Of a stretch of 64,000 nucleotides of DNA, positions 41,471 through 50,659 are shown piece after piece (the stretch's first letter is position 1; every line of letters begins with the position of its first letter). Location of the stretch: NCBI GenBank assembly GCA_963806395.1, contig CAWDYI010000014.1, positions 1 through 64,000 of the forward strand, in the 5' to 3' direction. The notes under the pieces are model-generated. The model was given only the letters and a program-made list of their open reading frames with translations, was not told the DNA's origin and ran no database searches. Source of the DNA: DASSUW01 sp963806395. Its GTDB lineage: Bacteria > Actinomycetota > Thermoleophilia > Solirubrobacterales > Solirubrobacteraceae. The position numbers and the translations under genes are program-made.

Positions 41471-44400
41471 CGTCGCCGGACTGCCTGGCCGCGGGCGGCG
41501 GCTCGGCCGGCTCGTCGGCGCGCGGCGGCAGCCGGCGGGACACGACCTTGGAGACGCCGTTGCCGGCCATCGAGACGCCGTACAGGCAGTCGGCGGCGTC
41601 CATCGTCCGCTTCTGGTGTGTCACGACGATGAACTGGGCGCGGTCGGCGAACCGGCGCAGGAGCGTGAGGAAGCGGTCGATATTGAGGTCGTCGAGCGCG
41701 GCCTCGACCTCGTCGAGGATGTAGAACGGGCACGGCCGCGCGAGGAAGACGGCGAACAGGAACGCGAGCGCGGTCAGCGACTTCTCACCGCCGGACAGCA
41801 GCGTCAGGCGCTTCGTCGCCTTGCCGGCGGGAGTGATCTCGATCTCGACCCCGGTCCGGTCCTCCTCGTCCTCCTCCTCGACCTCGGCGGCAAGCTCTGC
41901 GTCCTCGGCGCCGGCCTCGTCGTCGGCGTCGCCGCCGCCGAGCACGGGCCGCGGGCCGATGTCCTCGCGCACGAGCCGGAGGCGGCCGCGACCGCCCGGG
42001 AACAGATGCTCGGCGACCTCCTCGAAGTTGCGCGCTGCGGCCTCGAACGTCTCCTCGAACGCCTCGCGGATGCGCCGGTCGGTGTCGCGGATCAGGCCCT
42101 CGAGCTCGCGCATCGCGGACTCCAGGTCCTCGCGCTGGGTCTCCAGCTCCTCGACGTGCGCGACCGCCTCCTCGTACTCGCGCTTGGCGAGCGGGTTGAC
42201 CGGTCCAAGCTGCTCGCGGCGGCGGCGCAGGCGCTCGATCCGCGCTTCGAGGTCGGCGCGTGAGACCTCGTCCAGCTCCTCCTCGGCGGGCGTGGCCTCG
42301 AGCCCGAGCTTCTCGGCCAGCCGGCCGAGCTCGCGGCCGGCGTCGGCCGCGCGGTCGCGCGCCTGCTGCGCGCGCACCTCGCCGCGCGTCACCGCTTCGC
42401 CGCGCTCCTTCAGGCGGCCCTGCACCTGTGTCTCCTCGGCGGCACACGCGCGCAGCTCGCCCGCCAGCTGCTCGCCCGCCTCGCGGTCGGCGCGCAGCTC
42501 GGCCTCGACCGCCTCCATCCGTACCGCGACGGCCGCGCCGGCCTCTGCGAGCACCGCCGCGAGCCGCTCGGCCGCGGGCCGCAACGCCTCGTCGAGTGCC
42601 ATCCGCTCGCGCTCGCCGGCGATCCGCTGCTCACGCTCGGCGCGCTCGCGCGCCGCGCGCTCGGCCAGGCGCCGCTCGGTCCCGACCGCGGCCTCGAGCT
42701 GCGCGCGCCGCTCGGCGGCGGCACCCTCGTCCGGGGCGGTCTGGCGCTGCTCGATCACCCAGCCGGCGTGCCGCTCGGCCTCGGCTGCCTCGTCACGGGC
42801 CCGCGCCGCTGCGCGCGCGGCGCGCTCGGCGTCGTCGCGCGCCGCGTCGGCGGCCTGGACCGCGCGCGAGGACTCCTCGACCTTCGCCAGCGCGGCCTGC
42901 TCGGCCTGCACCGCGCGCTCGGCCTCGGCGACCAGTCCGGCGCGGCGATTGCGCTCGGCGAGCACACGATCCTCGCCGCCCGCAGGGACCTGCCGCAGCT
43001 CACGCGTGAGCGGCGACCACACGCGGCCGTCGCGCGTGACCGCGACGCCGGAGAACGACGCCTCGAGCCCGTCGAGCGAGTCGACGACCCACACGCGCGA
43101 CAGCAGCGCGGCGGCCAGCCGGCCCTCGCCGTCGGACTGCACGTGCGCGACGAGCGGCTCGGCGCCGGGCGCCGGTGGCGCGCCGGCAGCACCTTCCGGC
43201 GCCGTCTCGGGCACGATCAGCGCCGCGCCGCCGTCGCGCCCCGCGCGATCGAGCAGTCGCGAGCCCTCGCCAAGGTCGGCGGCGACCGCGGCGCGCAGCC
43301 GTGGCCCGAGCACGGCGGCGAGCGCGAGCTCGTACCCGGGGTCGGCGCTGAGGTCGTCGGCCAGCGCCGCAGCGCCGCCCGGCGCACCGGCGTGGGCGCG
43401 CAGGAACTGGTTGAGCTTCGCCAGCTCGGCCCCGGTCGCGGCGGCCTCGCGGCGGGCGTGCTCGGCCGCGGTCTCGGCCTCGCGACGGGCGCGGCGGGCG
43501 GTCTCTGTCGCGGCGTCGGCGACGCCGCGCGCCGCGGCGGCGGCGTCGGCGGCCTCGGCCAGGCCCGCGACCTTCTCGACCGCCTCCGCCCGCCGGGCCT
43601 GGAGCTCGGCGAGCTCGCGGTCGAGGCGCTCGCGACGGTCCTCGGCGAGCTGGGCGAGCTCGGCCTCGAGCGCCGCGATCCGCTCGGCGGCGCCGTCGTC
43701 GCCCGTGTCCTCGGCCGCCTCGGCCTCCAGCGATGACAGCAGCGCGCGCCGCCGCCCGGCGCGGTCGAGCAACGTCGCCGCGGCCTGCCGCGCTGCCTCC
43801 TCGCGCAGGCCGATCCGCTCGCGCGCCGAGCGCGCCGCGTAGAACCGGTTCGACAGTGCCTCGCGCTCGGTCCCGCGCGCCGCCAGGGCCTGCTCGGCCT
43901 GCTCGCGCCGCCCCGCGACCGCGCGTAGCTCCTGCTCGGTGGCCGCCGCCGCCGCCCGCGCCGCGGCCGCCTCGGCCTCGGCCGAAGCCAGCGCCGCGCC
44001 CGCCGCGCGGACGTCCTCGCGCACCAGCGTCCACAGCGCCTCGTCGGTCTGCCGTTCGAGCCGCTCGTGCAGCTCGGCCGCCTCGGCCTGGCGCTTCAGC
44101 GGCCGGAGCCGCGTGCGCGCTTCGCGCTCGACGTCGAGCGAACGGTCGAGGTTGTCCTGCGTGCGCGCCAGCTTGAGCTGCGCGCGCCGGCGCCGCTTGC
44201 GGTGCTTGCCGAGCCCGGCGGCCTCTTCGATCAGCATCCGCCGGTCGCGCGGCTTGGACGTCACGATCGCCTCGACGCGGCCCTGCGAGACGACCGAGTG
44301 CATCTCCTTGCCGAGCCCGGTGTCGGACAGCAGCTCGAGCACGTCGGTCAGACGGCAGCGCGCGCCGTTGACGCGGTACTCGCCCTCGCCGGCGCGGCTG

Positions 44401-44711
44401 AGGCGGCGCACGATCGAGATCTCGCCGGCGGGCAGGTTGACGGCGCCGCTGGCGTTGTCGAGCACCACCTCGACCTCGGCCTCGCTGCGCGCCTGCACGC
44501 CGTGCGCGCCCGCGAAGATGACGTCCTGCATCGACTGGCCGCGCACCGCCACCGGCGACTGCTCGCCCATCGCCCACAGCACCGCGTCGGTGATGTTGGA
44601 CTTGCCGGAGCCGTTCGGGCCCACGACGACGGAGACGCCGGGCGAGAAGTCCAGCCGGGTGCGGTCCGGGAACGACTTGAAGCCCTTCAGCGTGATCGAC
44701 CGGAGATGCAT
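41451..44711 (-). CDS. smc: Chromosome segregation protein SMC
   Basis: 1086 residues, about 90 shorter than common SMC. N-terminal Walker A GPNGSGKSNITDAV (31 onwards), coiled-coil arm, hinge around 430-560 (DPGYELALAAVLGPRLRAAVAADL), second arm, and C-terminal signature LLSGGEKSLTALAFLFAVF with Walker B PFYILDEVEAALDDLN. The arms are extremely rich in Ala, Glu and Arg and the N-terminal arm is short. Organises and separates chromosomes with ScpA/B (not in the window). Preceded by rnc, the usual order. Confidence 0.95.
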   Translation of the reverse strand: MHLRSITLKGFKSFPDRTRLDFSPGVSVVVGPNGSGKSNITDAVLWAMGEQSPVAVRGQSMQDVIFAGAHGVQARSEAEVEVVLDNASGAVNLPAGEISIVRRLSRAGEGEYRVNGARCRLTDVLELLSDTGLGKEMHSVVSQGRVEAIVTSKPRDRRMLIEEAAGLGKHRKRRRRAQLKLARTQDNLDRSLDVEREARTRLRPLKRQAEAAELHERLERQTDEALWTLVREDVRAAGAALASAEAEAAAARAAAAATEQELRAVAGRREQAEQALAARGTEREALSNRFYAARSARERIGLREEAARQAAATLLDRAGRRRALLSSLEAEAAEDTGDDGAAERIAALEAELAQLAEDRRERLDRELAELQARRAEAVEKVAGLAEAADAAAAARGVADAATETARRARREAETAAEHARREAAATGAELAKLNQFLRAHAGAPGGAAALADDLSADPGYELALAAVLGPRLRAAVAADLGEGSRLLDRAGRDGGAALIVPETAPEGAAGAPPAPGAEPLVAHVQSDGEGRLAAALLSRVWVVDSLDGLEASFSGVAVTRDGRVWSPLTRELRQVPAGGEDRVLAERNRRAGLVAEAERAVQAEQAALAKVEESSRAVQAADAARDDAERAARAAARARDEAAEAERHAGWVIEQRQTAPDEGAAAERRAQLEAAVGTERRLAERAARERAEREQRIAGERERMALDEALRPAAERLAAVLAEAGAAVAVRMEAVEAELRADREAGEQLAGELRACAAEETQVQGRLKERGEAVTRGEVRAQQARDRAADAGRELGRLAEKLGLEATPAEEELDEVSRADLEARIERLRRRREQLGPVNPLAKREYEEAVAHVEELETQREDLESAMRELEGLIRDTDRRIREAFEETFEAAARNFEEVAEHLFPGGRGRLRLVREDIGPRPVLGGGDADDEAGAEDAELAAEVEEEDEEDRTGVEIEITPAGKATKRLTLLSGGEKSLTALAFLFAVFLARPCPFYILDEVEAALDDLNIDRFLTLLRRFADRAQFIVVTHQKRTMDAADCLYGVSMAGNGVSKVVSRRLPPRADEPAEPPPAARQSGDDAERAA

Positions 44712-44719
44712 CTACAGGG

Positions 44720-45388
44720 TCATCCCGGGAGCCCGTCGAGCGCGGTCTCGGCGGCCGCCTGCTCGGCGTCCTTCTTCGATCGGCCGGCGCCGCGCGCCAG
44801 CTCCTCGCCTTCGACCATCGCCGCGACCTCGAAGCGCCGCTCGTGCGGCGGGCCCTCCTCGGCCGTCACCGCGTAGATGACCACGGCTCCGCGACGCGCG
44901 AGCCGCTCCTGGAGCGCCGACTTGAAGTCGGCGGGGCGCTCGAGCGACATCTCGATCTCCGGCGTGAACGCCTCGACCACCGCCTCGGCGGTCTCCTCGT
45001 AGCCGAACTCGAGGTAGCACGCACCGATCACGGCCTCGATCACCGATGCCAGCACGCGCTCGGTCTGCGCCAGCATGTCGGTCGCCGGGCCGGCAACGTC
45101 GGCCGGCGCCGCCTCCCGGAGGCGCTCCGGGATCCCCAGCCGCTCGGCCACCTCCCGGCAGGAGCGCCCGGACACCGCCTGGGCGCGGACCTTGGTCAGC
45201 CGGCCGGCGCCATAGGTGCCCAGCCGCGGATACAGGTGCGTCGTGATCGCCAGTCCGAGGACCGAGTCGCCCAGGAAGGCGAGCCGCTCGTAGGCGTCGC
45301 TGCGTGTCTCCACCCACGACGCGTGCGTGACCGCCTGCCGGGCAAGCTCGTCGGGCAGCCGTTCCAGCAGGTCGTGCAGCTTGCGCAG
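44720..45388 (-). CDS. rnc: Ribonuclease III
   Basis: 222 residues with the N-terminal part LRKLHDLLERLPDELARQAVTHASW, the signature ERLAFLGDSVLGL (catalytic Glu and Asp), IEAVIGACYLEFGYE, and a C-terminal double-stranded RNA-binding domain (DFKSALQERLARRGAVVIYAV, GRSKKDAEQAAAETAL). It cuts double-stranded RNA, including rRNA precursors. The frame is open back to the acpP stop but has no ATG, GTG or TTG there; the CTG at 45386-45388, 9 bases after GGGA, gives the normal length. The GTG at 45313 would remove the first helix and THxSW. Confidence 0.9.
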   Translation of the reverse strand: MRKLHDLLERLPDELARQAVTHASWVETRSDAYERLAFLGDSVLGLAITTHLYPRLGTYGAGRLTKVRAQAVSGRSCREVAERLGIPERLREAAPADVAGPATDMLAQTERVLASVIEAVIGACYLEFGYEETAEAVVEAFTPEIEMSLERPADFKSALQERLARRGAVVIYAVTAEEGPPHERRFEVAAMVEGEELARGAGRSKKDAEQAAAETALDGLPG

Positions 45389-45391
45389 AGG

Positions 45392-45676
45392 TCAGGATCC
45401 CGGCTCGCGGTCTACGGCACCGCCCGCACGCGCAGGCGGCAGGTGGGCGAGCACGAAGTCGACCGCGGCGCGCACGGTCCAGATCTGCGCCGCCTCTTCG
45501 TCGGACATCTTCACCCCGTACGTGTCCTCGAGCTCCTGCACCAGCGTGTAGAGGTCGAGCGAGTCCGCCTTCAGGTCGTTGCGGAAGTGCGTCTCCTCGG
45601 TGATCCGCGCCGGATCGAGCTCCAGCTCGTCGGCCAGATGCTCGCGGATGAGCTCCAGAACCTCGTCTCTCGTCAT
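45392..45676 (-). CDS. acpP: Acyl carrier protein
   Basis: 94 residues, four-helix fold. The phosphopantetheine site is Ser39 in LKADSLDLYTL. It carries acyl chains in fatty acid synthesis. A short Ala/Pro/Gly tail (PPARAGGAVDREPGS) extends past the usual 80 residues. The ATG overlaps the plsX stop (ATGA). Confidence 0.95.
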   Translation of the reverse strand: MTRDEVLELIREHLADELELDPARITEETHFRNDLKADSLDLYTLVQELEDTYGVKMSDEEAAQIWTVRAAVDFVLAHLPPARAGGAVDREPGS

Positions 45677-46704
45677 GACTGGTCGGGCACCGTAGCGGCC
45701 GGCTCGGACACCCTCAACGCCCCTGCCGCCGCCAGGCGCTCGTGCGTGCGGCCCGCGACGTCGAGCTGCACTCCGCGCGCCGCCACCTCGATCGCGCGCG
45801 CGAAGCCGCGCGCGCCGAACGAGCCGTGCGGCACGACGCCGAGCCGGCGCAGGCCGAGCAGCACAGCACCGCCCTGCTCCTGCGGGTCGAGCTCGTCGCG
45901 CAGGCCGCGCAGCGCCGGTCGCAGCAGCAGCCCGCCCAGCTTGGCCCGCGTCGACGACATCGCGGCGCCGCGGATCGCGCCCAGCAACGTCGCAGACGTC
46001 CCCTCCATCACCTTCAGCGTCACGTTGCCGGCGAAGCCGTCGGCGACGATCACGTCGGCCGCGCCGGTGCCGATCGCGAAGCCCTCGACGTTGCCGATGA
46101 AGTTCAGGTCCCCGGGCCGCTCGGCGAGGACGGCGTGCGCCGCGACCACGACCTCGGGCCCCCTGTTCGACTCCTGGCCGTTCGAGAGCAGCGCCACCCG
46201 CGGGCGCTCCACACCCATCACGACCTCCATGAACGCCGCGCCCATGTGCGCGAACTGCACCAGGTGCTCGGGCCGCACCTCGACGTTCGCTCCCGCATCG
46301 AGCAGCAGGAACGGCGCCTTCGGGACCGGCACGACGATCGCCAGCGCCGGCCGGTGCACGCCGCGGGCGCGCTTGAAGCGGAACAGCGCGGCGGCGAGCG
46401 CGGCCCCGGTCGAACCGCCTGACACGAGCGCGTCCGCCTGGCCGTCGGCGACCGCCTGGACGGCGCGCACGATCGAGGCGTCGGGCGTACGGCGGACCGC
46501 GCGCGCCGGATCGGCGTCCTTGGCGATCGAGACCGGCGCATCGACCACCTCGACCCCCGCCGGCGCCTCACCGAGCTCGGCCGCGGGACCGAACAGCACC
46601 ACGCGCGTCCCGCCGGCGGCGGCGATCGCAGCGCCTCGCGCCACCTCGGCAGGACCGAGGTCGGCCCCGTTCGCGTCGACCGCGACGGTGACCGGATCGG
46701 CCAT
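45673..46704 (-). CDS. plsX: Phosphate acyltransferase PlsX
   Basis: 343 residues: VAVDANGADLGPAEVARGA, ALVSGGSTGAALAAALF, LLDAGANVEVRPEHLVQFA, LLSNGQESNRGPE, FIGNVEGF and DGFAGNVTLKVMEG. Makes acyl-phosphate from acyl-ACP for phospholipid synthesis. Seven bases downstream of rpmF; stop overlaps acpP. Confidence 0.95.
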   Translation of the reverse strand: MADPVTVAVDANGADLGPAEVARGAAIAAAGGTRVVLFGPAAELGEAPAGVEVVDAPVSIAKDADPARAVRRTPDASIVRAVQAVADGQADALVSGGSTGAALAAALFRFKRARGVHRPALAIVVPVPKAPFLLLDAGANVEVRPEHLVQFAHMGAAFMEVVMGVERPRVALLSNGQESNRGPEVVVAAHAVLAERPGDLNFIGNVEGFAIGTGAADVIVADGFAGNVTLKVMEGTSATLLGAIRGAAMSSTRAKLGGLLLRPALRGLRDELDPQEQGGAVLLGLRRLGVVPHGSFGARGFARAIEVAARGVQLDVAGRTHERLAAAGALRVSEPAATVPDQS

Positions 46705-46711
46705 GGCTCCG

Positions 46712-46915
46712 CTAGTGGTCGTGGTCGTGATCGTGGACGTGCGAGACGTCCATCACCTCACGACCGGCGTAGCTGCCGCAGTGCGGGCACACCCGGTGCG
46801 GGCGCCGCGGCTGGCGGCACTGCGGGCACTCGTTCAGCGTGGGAGCGGTGATCTTGTGCTGCGCGCGGCGCTGAGCTGTGCGGGCGTGGGATTGCTTCTG
46901 CTTCGGAACGGCCAT
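46712..46915 (-). CDS. rpmF: Ribosomal protein L32 with His/Asp tail
   Basis: 67 residues. MAVPKQKQSHARTAQRRAQH is the conserved N-terminus; C30, C33, C43 and C46 form a zinc ribbon, so this is the zinc-binding form. The C-terminus ends HVHDHDHDH (59-67), absent from common L32 and a likely metal-binding tail. Located before plsX as usual, but yceD, the usual upstream neighbour, is 10 kb away at 57073-57591. Confidence 0.95.
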   Translation of the reverse strand: MAVPKQKQSHARTAQRRAQHKITAPTLNECPQCRQPRRPHRVCPHCGSYAGREVMDVSHVHDHDHDH

Positions 46916-46945
46916 GTGCGACGCAGAAGGGTAGCGGACGAGCGC

Positions 46946-48298
46946 TCAGGAACGGCGGTCGGACGCGATCGAAGCGTGCAGGAGCGCGGTTATCTCGGGG
47001 CCCGGCATCGGGCGGCCGAAGTGGTAGCCCTGCGCGATCCGGCAGCCGCTCTCGATCAGGAAGGCGGCCTGGTCGGCACGCTCGACGCCCTCGGCGACGA
47101 CGTCGCAGCCGCAGGCGTCGGCAAGCTGGAGGATCGCGGAGTAGACGGATCGCCCCTGCGCGTCCGCCGGGACGCCGGACAGGAACGCCCGGTCGACCTT
47201 GATGATCTGGACGGGCAGCTCGCGCAGCCGCCACAACGAGGAGTAGCCGGCGCCGAAGTCGTCGATCGCGAGCGCGAAGCCGGCGGCGCGCAGCTCGTTG
47301 AGCACCGGGAGCAGGCGCGAGGCCTCCAGCGACCAGGCCGTCTCGGTGATCTCCAGCACGAAGCGACCGGGCTCGATCCCGTGGGCGCGCACGACCTCGG
47401 CGAAGCGGGCGGCGACGTCGGGCCGGCGCAGCTGGCGCGGCGACACGTTGAAGCCGACGTTCGGCATCAGCCCTGCCTCGGCCCAGTCGCGCGCCTGGCG
47501 GCACACGTCACGCAGCACCCAGTCCCCGAGCGGGTCGATCACGCCGGTACGTTCGGCGACGCCGATGAACTCGCCCGGCGGCACGAGGCCGCGCGCCGGA
47601 TCGCGCCAGCGCACGAGCGACTCGACGCCCATCACGGTTTCGTCGGCGAGCCGCAGGATCGGCTGGTGATGCAGCTCCAGCTCGCCGCGCTCGATCCCGC
47701 GCCGCAGCCGCGCCGCCAGCTCCAGTCGCTCGAGCGGGTCGGCGGTGTCGGCGCTGTACACGTGGACGCCGCCGCCCGCCGCCTTCGCCTCGTACATGGC
47801 GGCGTCGGCGTGCTTGCGAAGTGTCTCCGCCGTCTCCGCGTCGGCCGGGAAGAGGCTGACGCCGACGCTCGCGTCGACCAGCAGCTCGGCGGCGCCGAGC
47901 GCGAACGGCGCGTGCATCGCGTCGGCGATCCGCTGGCCGACGGCTTCGGCGTGCTCGCGCGAGGCGAGCGGCAGGTCGCGGACGAGCACGAGGAACTCGT
48001 CGCCGCCCTGACGGACCACGAGGTCGCCCGGCCGCACCGCGGTGCGCAGCCGTGCGGCGACCTGGCACAGGAGCTCGTCGCCGAGGTCGTGTCCGAGTGA
48101 GTCGTTGACCCGCTTGAACTCGTTCAGATCCGCGAATGCGAGCGCCACGACGGTGCCGGCCCTACGCGCCTCCTCGACGGCCTCCGGGAGCGCGACGTCG
48201 AGCGCAGCGCGGTTCGCCAGACCCGTCAGCGGGTCGTGGTAGGCGAGGAACGCCATCTCGCCGCGATGAGCAGGCGCGGTAACAGAGGTTCGCGGCAT
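46946..48298 (-). CDS. GGDEF-EAL cyclic di-GMP signalling protein
   Basis: 450 residues without membrane segments or a sensor domain. The GGDEF domain (about 18-180) has the intact QGGDEF site; the EAL domain (about 195-440) has ESLVRW in place of EALLRW, with EITET, IDDFGAGYSS, KVDRAFLSG and AEGVE all present, so phosphodiesterase activity is likely kept. The ATG at 48298 starts MPRTSVTAPAHRGEM. Both synthesis and breakdown of cyclic di-GMP are possible; together with the protein at 8573-9838 it shows active cyclic di-GMP signalling. Confidence 0.92.
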   Translation of the reverse strand: MPRTSVTAPAHRGEMAFLAYHDPLTGLANRAALDVALPEAVEEARRAGTVVALAFADLNEFKRVNDSLGHDLGDELLCQVAARLRTAVRPGDLVVRQGGDEFLVLVRDLPLASREHAEAVGQRIADAMHAPFALGAAELLVDASVGVSLFPADAETAETLRKHADAAMYEAKAAGGGVHVYSADTADPLERLELAARLRRGIERGELELHHQPILRLADETVMGVESLVRWRDPARGLVPPGEFIGVAERTGVIDPLGDWVLRDVCRQARDWAEAGLMPNVGFNVSPRQLRRPDVAARFAEVVRAHGIEPGRFVLEITETAWSLEASRLLPVLNELRAAGFALAIDDFGAGYSSLWRLRELPVQIIKVDRAFLSGVPADAQGRSVYSAILQLADACGCDVVAEGVERADQAAFLIESGCRIAQGYHFGRPMPGPEITALLHASIASDRRS

Positions 48299-48351
48299 CG
48301 ACACTTGTGGAATCGACCCGAACCCCAACGAACTTGACCCGGCGACGCCGC

Positions 48352-49377
48352 TCAGCGTGAGGCGCGGACCCGCACGATTGCGGGCGAGTCGCCGGCCGCG
48401 AGCCAGCGCCGCGGCGCGCCGCTGCCGTCGGCCGGCACGGTCCAGGTCGACTCGCCGGAGCGATAGAGCACGTGCTTGTTGTCGAGCCACTCGATCTGGT
48501 CGTCGAGCGGCTGCGTCTCGGCGAGCGGCGTCTCGCGCCCGGTGGCGAGGTCGAGCACGTGGAAGCGCCAGATCGGCGGGTCGTGGCCGACCGCCTTCTT
48601 GTAGCCGATCCTGGTCTCGTCCGGCGACAGCGCCGGGCACTCGACGTTCTTGTGGATCGCAGCTCCGGTGCGCCGGCGCAGGCTCGCCTTGATCAGATAC
48701 GTGTCGCCGCCGGTGGCCATCGTCGCGTAGAACGTGTCGCCGTCGCGGGAGAAGGTCACGCCCCAGAAGTTGCGGTCGGTCGCGGTGGCGCGCTTGCCGT
48801 CCACCGTGATCGTGAAGTCCTTCTCGAGGTCGCCGAGCTTGCGTCCGCGCTCGAGGTCGATGATCGTCGCCGCGGTGGAGAACTGACCGACGTCGGCGTA
48901 CGAGTGGCCGGTGACGAACGACGTGACCGCGCCGTAGTGGCCGTCGGGCGACACGCGCGTGCGGCTCGGGACTCCCGCCAGCCGGACCGAGTCCACCTCG
49001 TGCAGCGCGCCGTCGAGGATCTTGGCGCTGAACCCGGCCGGGCCCGGCGTGCCAAGGCACAGCCCGCGCCCGGCGGCGAGGTCGATGCGCTCGCACTTGG
49101 CTCCCGCGAGCAGCCGCTCGCCGGCGGCGGCGCCCTCGAGCGGGGCGAGCGCCAGGCGCCCGTACGTGCTGCCGTCGTTGCGATCGAGGCTGCGGAACAG
49201 CACGAACGGCTGCCCCTCGTCGAGCAGCCGGGCGATCGTCGGACGGGCGACCGCGGCCGCCTGCTCGGACTTCCGGTCCTCCTCCTGGGTCCGCAGGGCG
49301 GCGGCGGCGACGGCGCCGACCGCGACGACGAGGCAGGCGATGCACAGCAGTGCGAAGGCGAGTCCGCGGCGACTCAT
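48352..49377 (-). CDS. Exported beta-propeller (TolB/WD40-like) protein
   Basis: 341 residues with an N-terminal membrane anchor or signal (about 5-28, FALLCIACLVVAVGAVAAAAL). The rest has repeated blade-like units: TRVSPDGHYGAVTSFV, GVTFSRDGDTFYATMA, CPALSPDETRIGYKKA and QIEWLDNKHVLYRS, as in TolB-like propellers. Probably sits outside the membrane as a binding scaffold. The ATG overlaps the stop of the MFS gene (ATGA), so the two are expressed together. Confidence 0.75.
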   Translation of the reverse strand: MSRRGLAFALLCIACLVVAVGAVAAAALRTQEEDRKSEQAAAVARPTIARLLDEGQPFVLFRSLDRNDGSTYGRLALAPLEGAAAGERLLAGAKCERIDLAAGRGLCLGTPGPAGFSAKILDGALHEVDSVRLAGVPSRTRVSPDGHYGAVTSFVTGHSYADVGQFSTAATIIDLERGRKLGDLEKDFTITVDGKRATATDRNFWGVTFSRDGDTFYATMATGGDTYLIKASLRRRTGAAIHKNVECPALSPDETRIGYKKAVGHDPPIWRFHVLDLATGRETPLAETQPLDDQIEWLDNKHVLYRSGESTWTVPADGSGAPRRWLAAGDSPAIVRVRASR

Positions 49378-50630
49378 GCGCGTGAGCTCCGGAGCGCGAA
49401 AGCGGCGATGGCGATCGCGACCACCAGCGCGCCGGCGAACACGGCGAGCGCGGTCTCGATCCCCTGCCAGGTCCACAGCGCGCCGAACACCACGGACGCC
49501 ACGAGCCGCGCGGCGCTCACGGCCGTTCCGAGCAGCGCGAGGCCGCTGCCGCGCAGCGCCTCGGGCACGAGCGCGCTGCCGAACGCCATCAGGACGCCGT
49601 CGGTCGCGGCGTAGTACGCGCCCAGCATGAACAGGGCCGCGACCATCCCCGGCACGCCCGCAGACGGCCCGAGCAGGGTCGCGTAGACGCCGAGCAGGAG
49701 CACGTAGCCGCCGATCATCACGCGCCCGCGCCCGACACGGTCGGCGAGCCGGCCGACCGGTGCCGCGAGCAGCATGAACGTGAGCGCGGTACCGGTGAAC
49801 AGCAGCGGGAACAGCGTGGCGTCGAAGTCGAGCGAGCGGTAGAGGGCGAGGTAGATGAAGCCGTCGCTGGTCGTCGCCAGGCCGAGCACGGTGGCCGCCA
49901 CGAACAGCCCGCGGAAGCGGCCGCCGCGCAGCAGCGCAAATGCGGCGCGCATGCGGACCGGCTCGGCGGGCTCCGCAGCAGCGACCGGCCGGCGCTCCGG
50001 CTCGCGCACGAGCAGCACGATCACGCCGAGGCCGGCGATCGCGAAGCAGAAGGAGACGATGAAGAGGGAGTCGAAGGCGAGCGGCGCCAGCGCCAGCAGG
50101 CCGAAAGCGACGAGCGGGCCGAGCAGCGCGCCCGTGGTGTCGAGCGCCCGGTGCACGCCGAACGCCGTCCCGAGGTCCTCGCGGCGCGAGGAGAGCGAGA
50201 TCATCGCGTCGCGCGGCGCGGTGCGCAGGCCCTTGCCGGCGCGGTCGATCATCACGATCGCCGTGATCGAGCCGAACGCGCTCCCGACCGCCGCGAGCGC
50301 GAGCTTGCAGACTGCCGACAGGCCGTATCCGATCGCGGCCACGCCCTTGTGGCGCCGCCGGCGATCGCCGATGTAGCCGCCGGCGAGCCGCACGAACGCG
50401 GCTGCGCCCTGGTAGAGCCCGTCCACGATGCCCAGCTGGAGCGGCGTGAAGCCGAGCTGGGTGACCAGATAGAGCGGCAGCACGGCGACGACCATCTCCG
50501 AGGAGATGTCCGTCAGCAGGCTGCAGATCCCGAGCAGCAGGACGGTCCGGCTGACTCGCGGCCGGGTGCGTCGCGAAGCCAGCGCTCGATGGGCCCTGAG
50601 CAGGGCCCCGGAGCTCTCAATCCGGTACAT
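49374..50630 (-). CDS. Major facilitator superfamily transporter
   Basis: 418 residues with about 11-12 membrane helices. The loop 2-3 motif is GGYIGDRRRRHKG, and the phrase IDRAGKGLRTAPRDAMI is typical of a group of drug/metabolite MFS proteins annotated as YfcJ- or arabinose-efflux-like. The ATG at 50630 is chosen over a TTG two codons earlier. Substrate unknown. Translationally coupled to the exported propeller gene. Confidence 0.87.
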   Translation of the reverse strand: MYRIESSGALLRAHRALASRRTRPRVSRTVLLLGICSLLTDISSEMVVAVLPLYLVTQLGFTPLQLGIVDGLYQGAAAFVRLAGGYIGDRRRRHKGVAAIGYGLSAVCKLALAAVGSAFGSITAIVMIDRAGKGLRTAPRDAMISLSSRREDLGTAFGVHRALDTTGALLGPLVAFGLLALAPLAFDSLFIVSFCFAIAGLGVIVLLVREPERRPVAAAEPAEPVRMRAAFALLRGGRFRGLFVAATVLGLATTSDGFIYLALYRSLDFDATLFPLLFTGTALTFMLLAAPVGRLADRVGRGRVMIGGYVLLLGVYATLLGPSAGVPGMVAALFMLGAYYAATDGVLMAFGSALVPEALRGSGLALLGTAVSAARLVASVVFGALWTWQGIETALAVFAGALVVAIAIAAFALRSSRA

Positions 50631-50659
50631 GCACAAGCCTCGCCCGCACGAAAGTGAAC

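Noticed and set aside
41821..43842. Long Ser/Arg-rich frame opposite smc
   Set aside because: Shadow of the Ala/Glu-rich coiled-coil codons of smc.
44843..48100. A 1085-codon plus-strand frame across rnc, acpP, plsX and rpmF
   Set aside because: It crosses four well-recognised minus-strand genes and has no domain; it is a GC-bias shadow.
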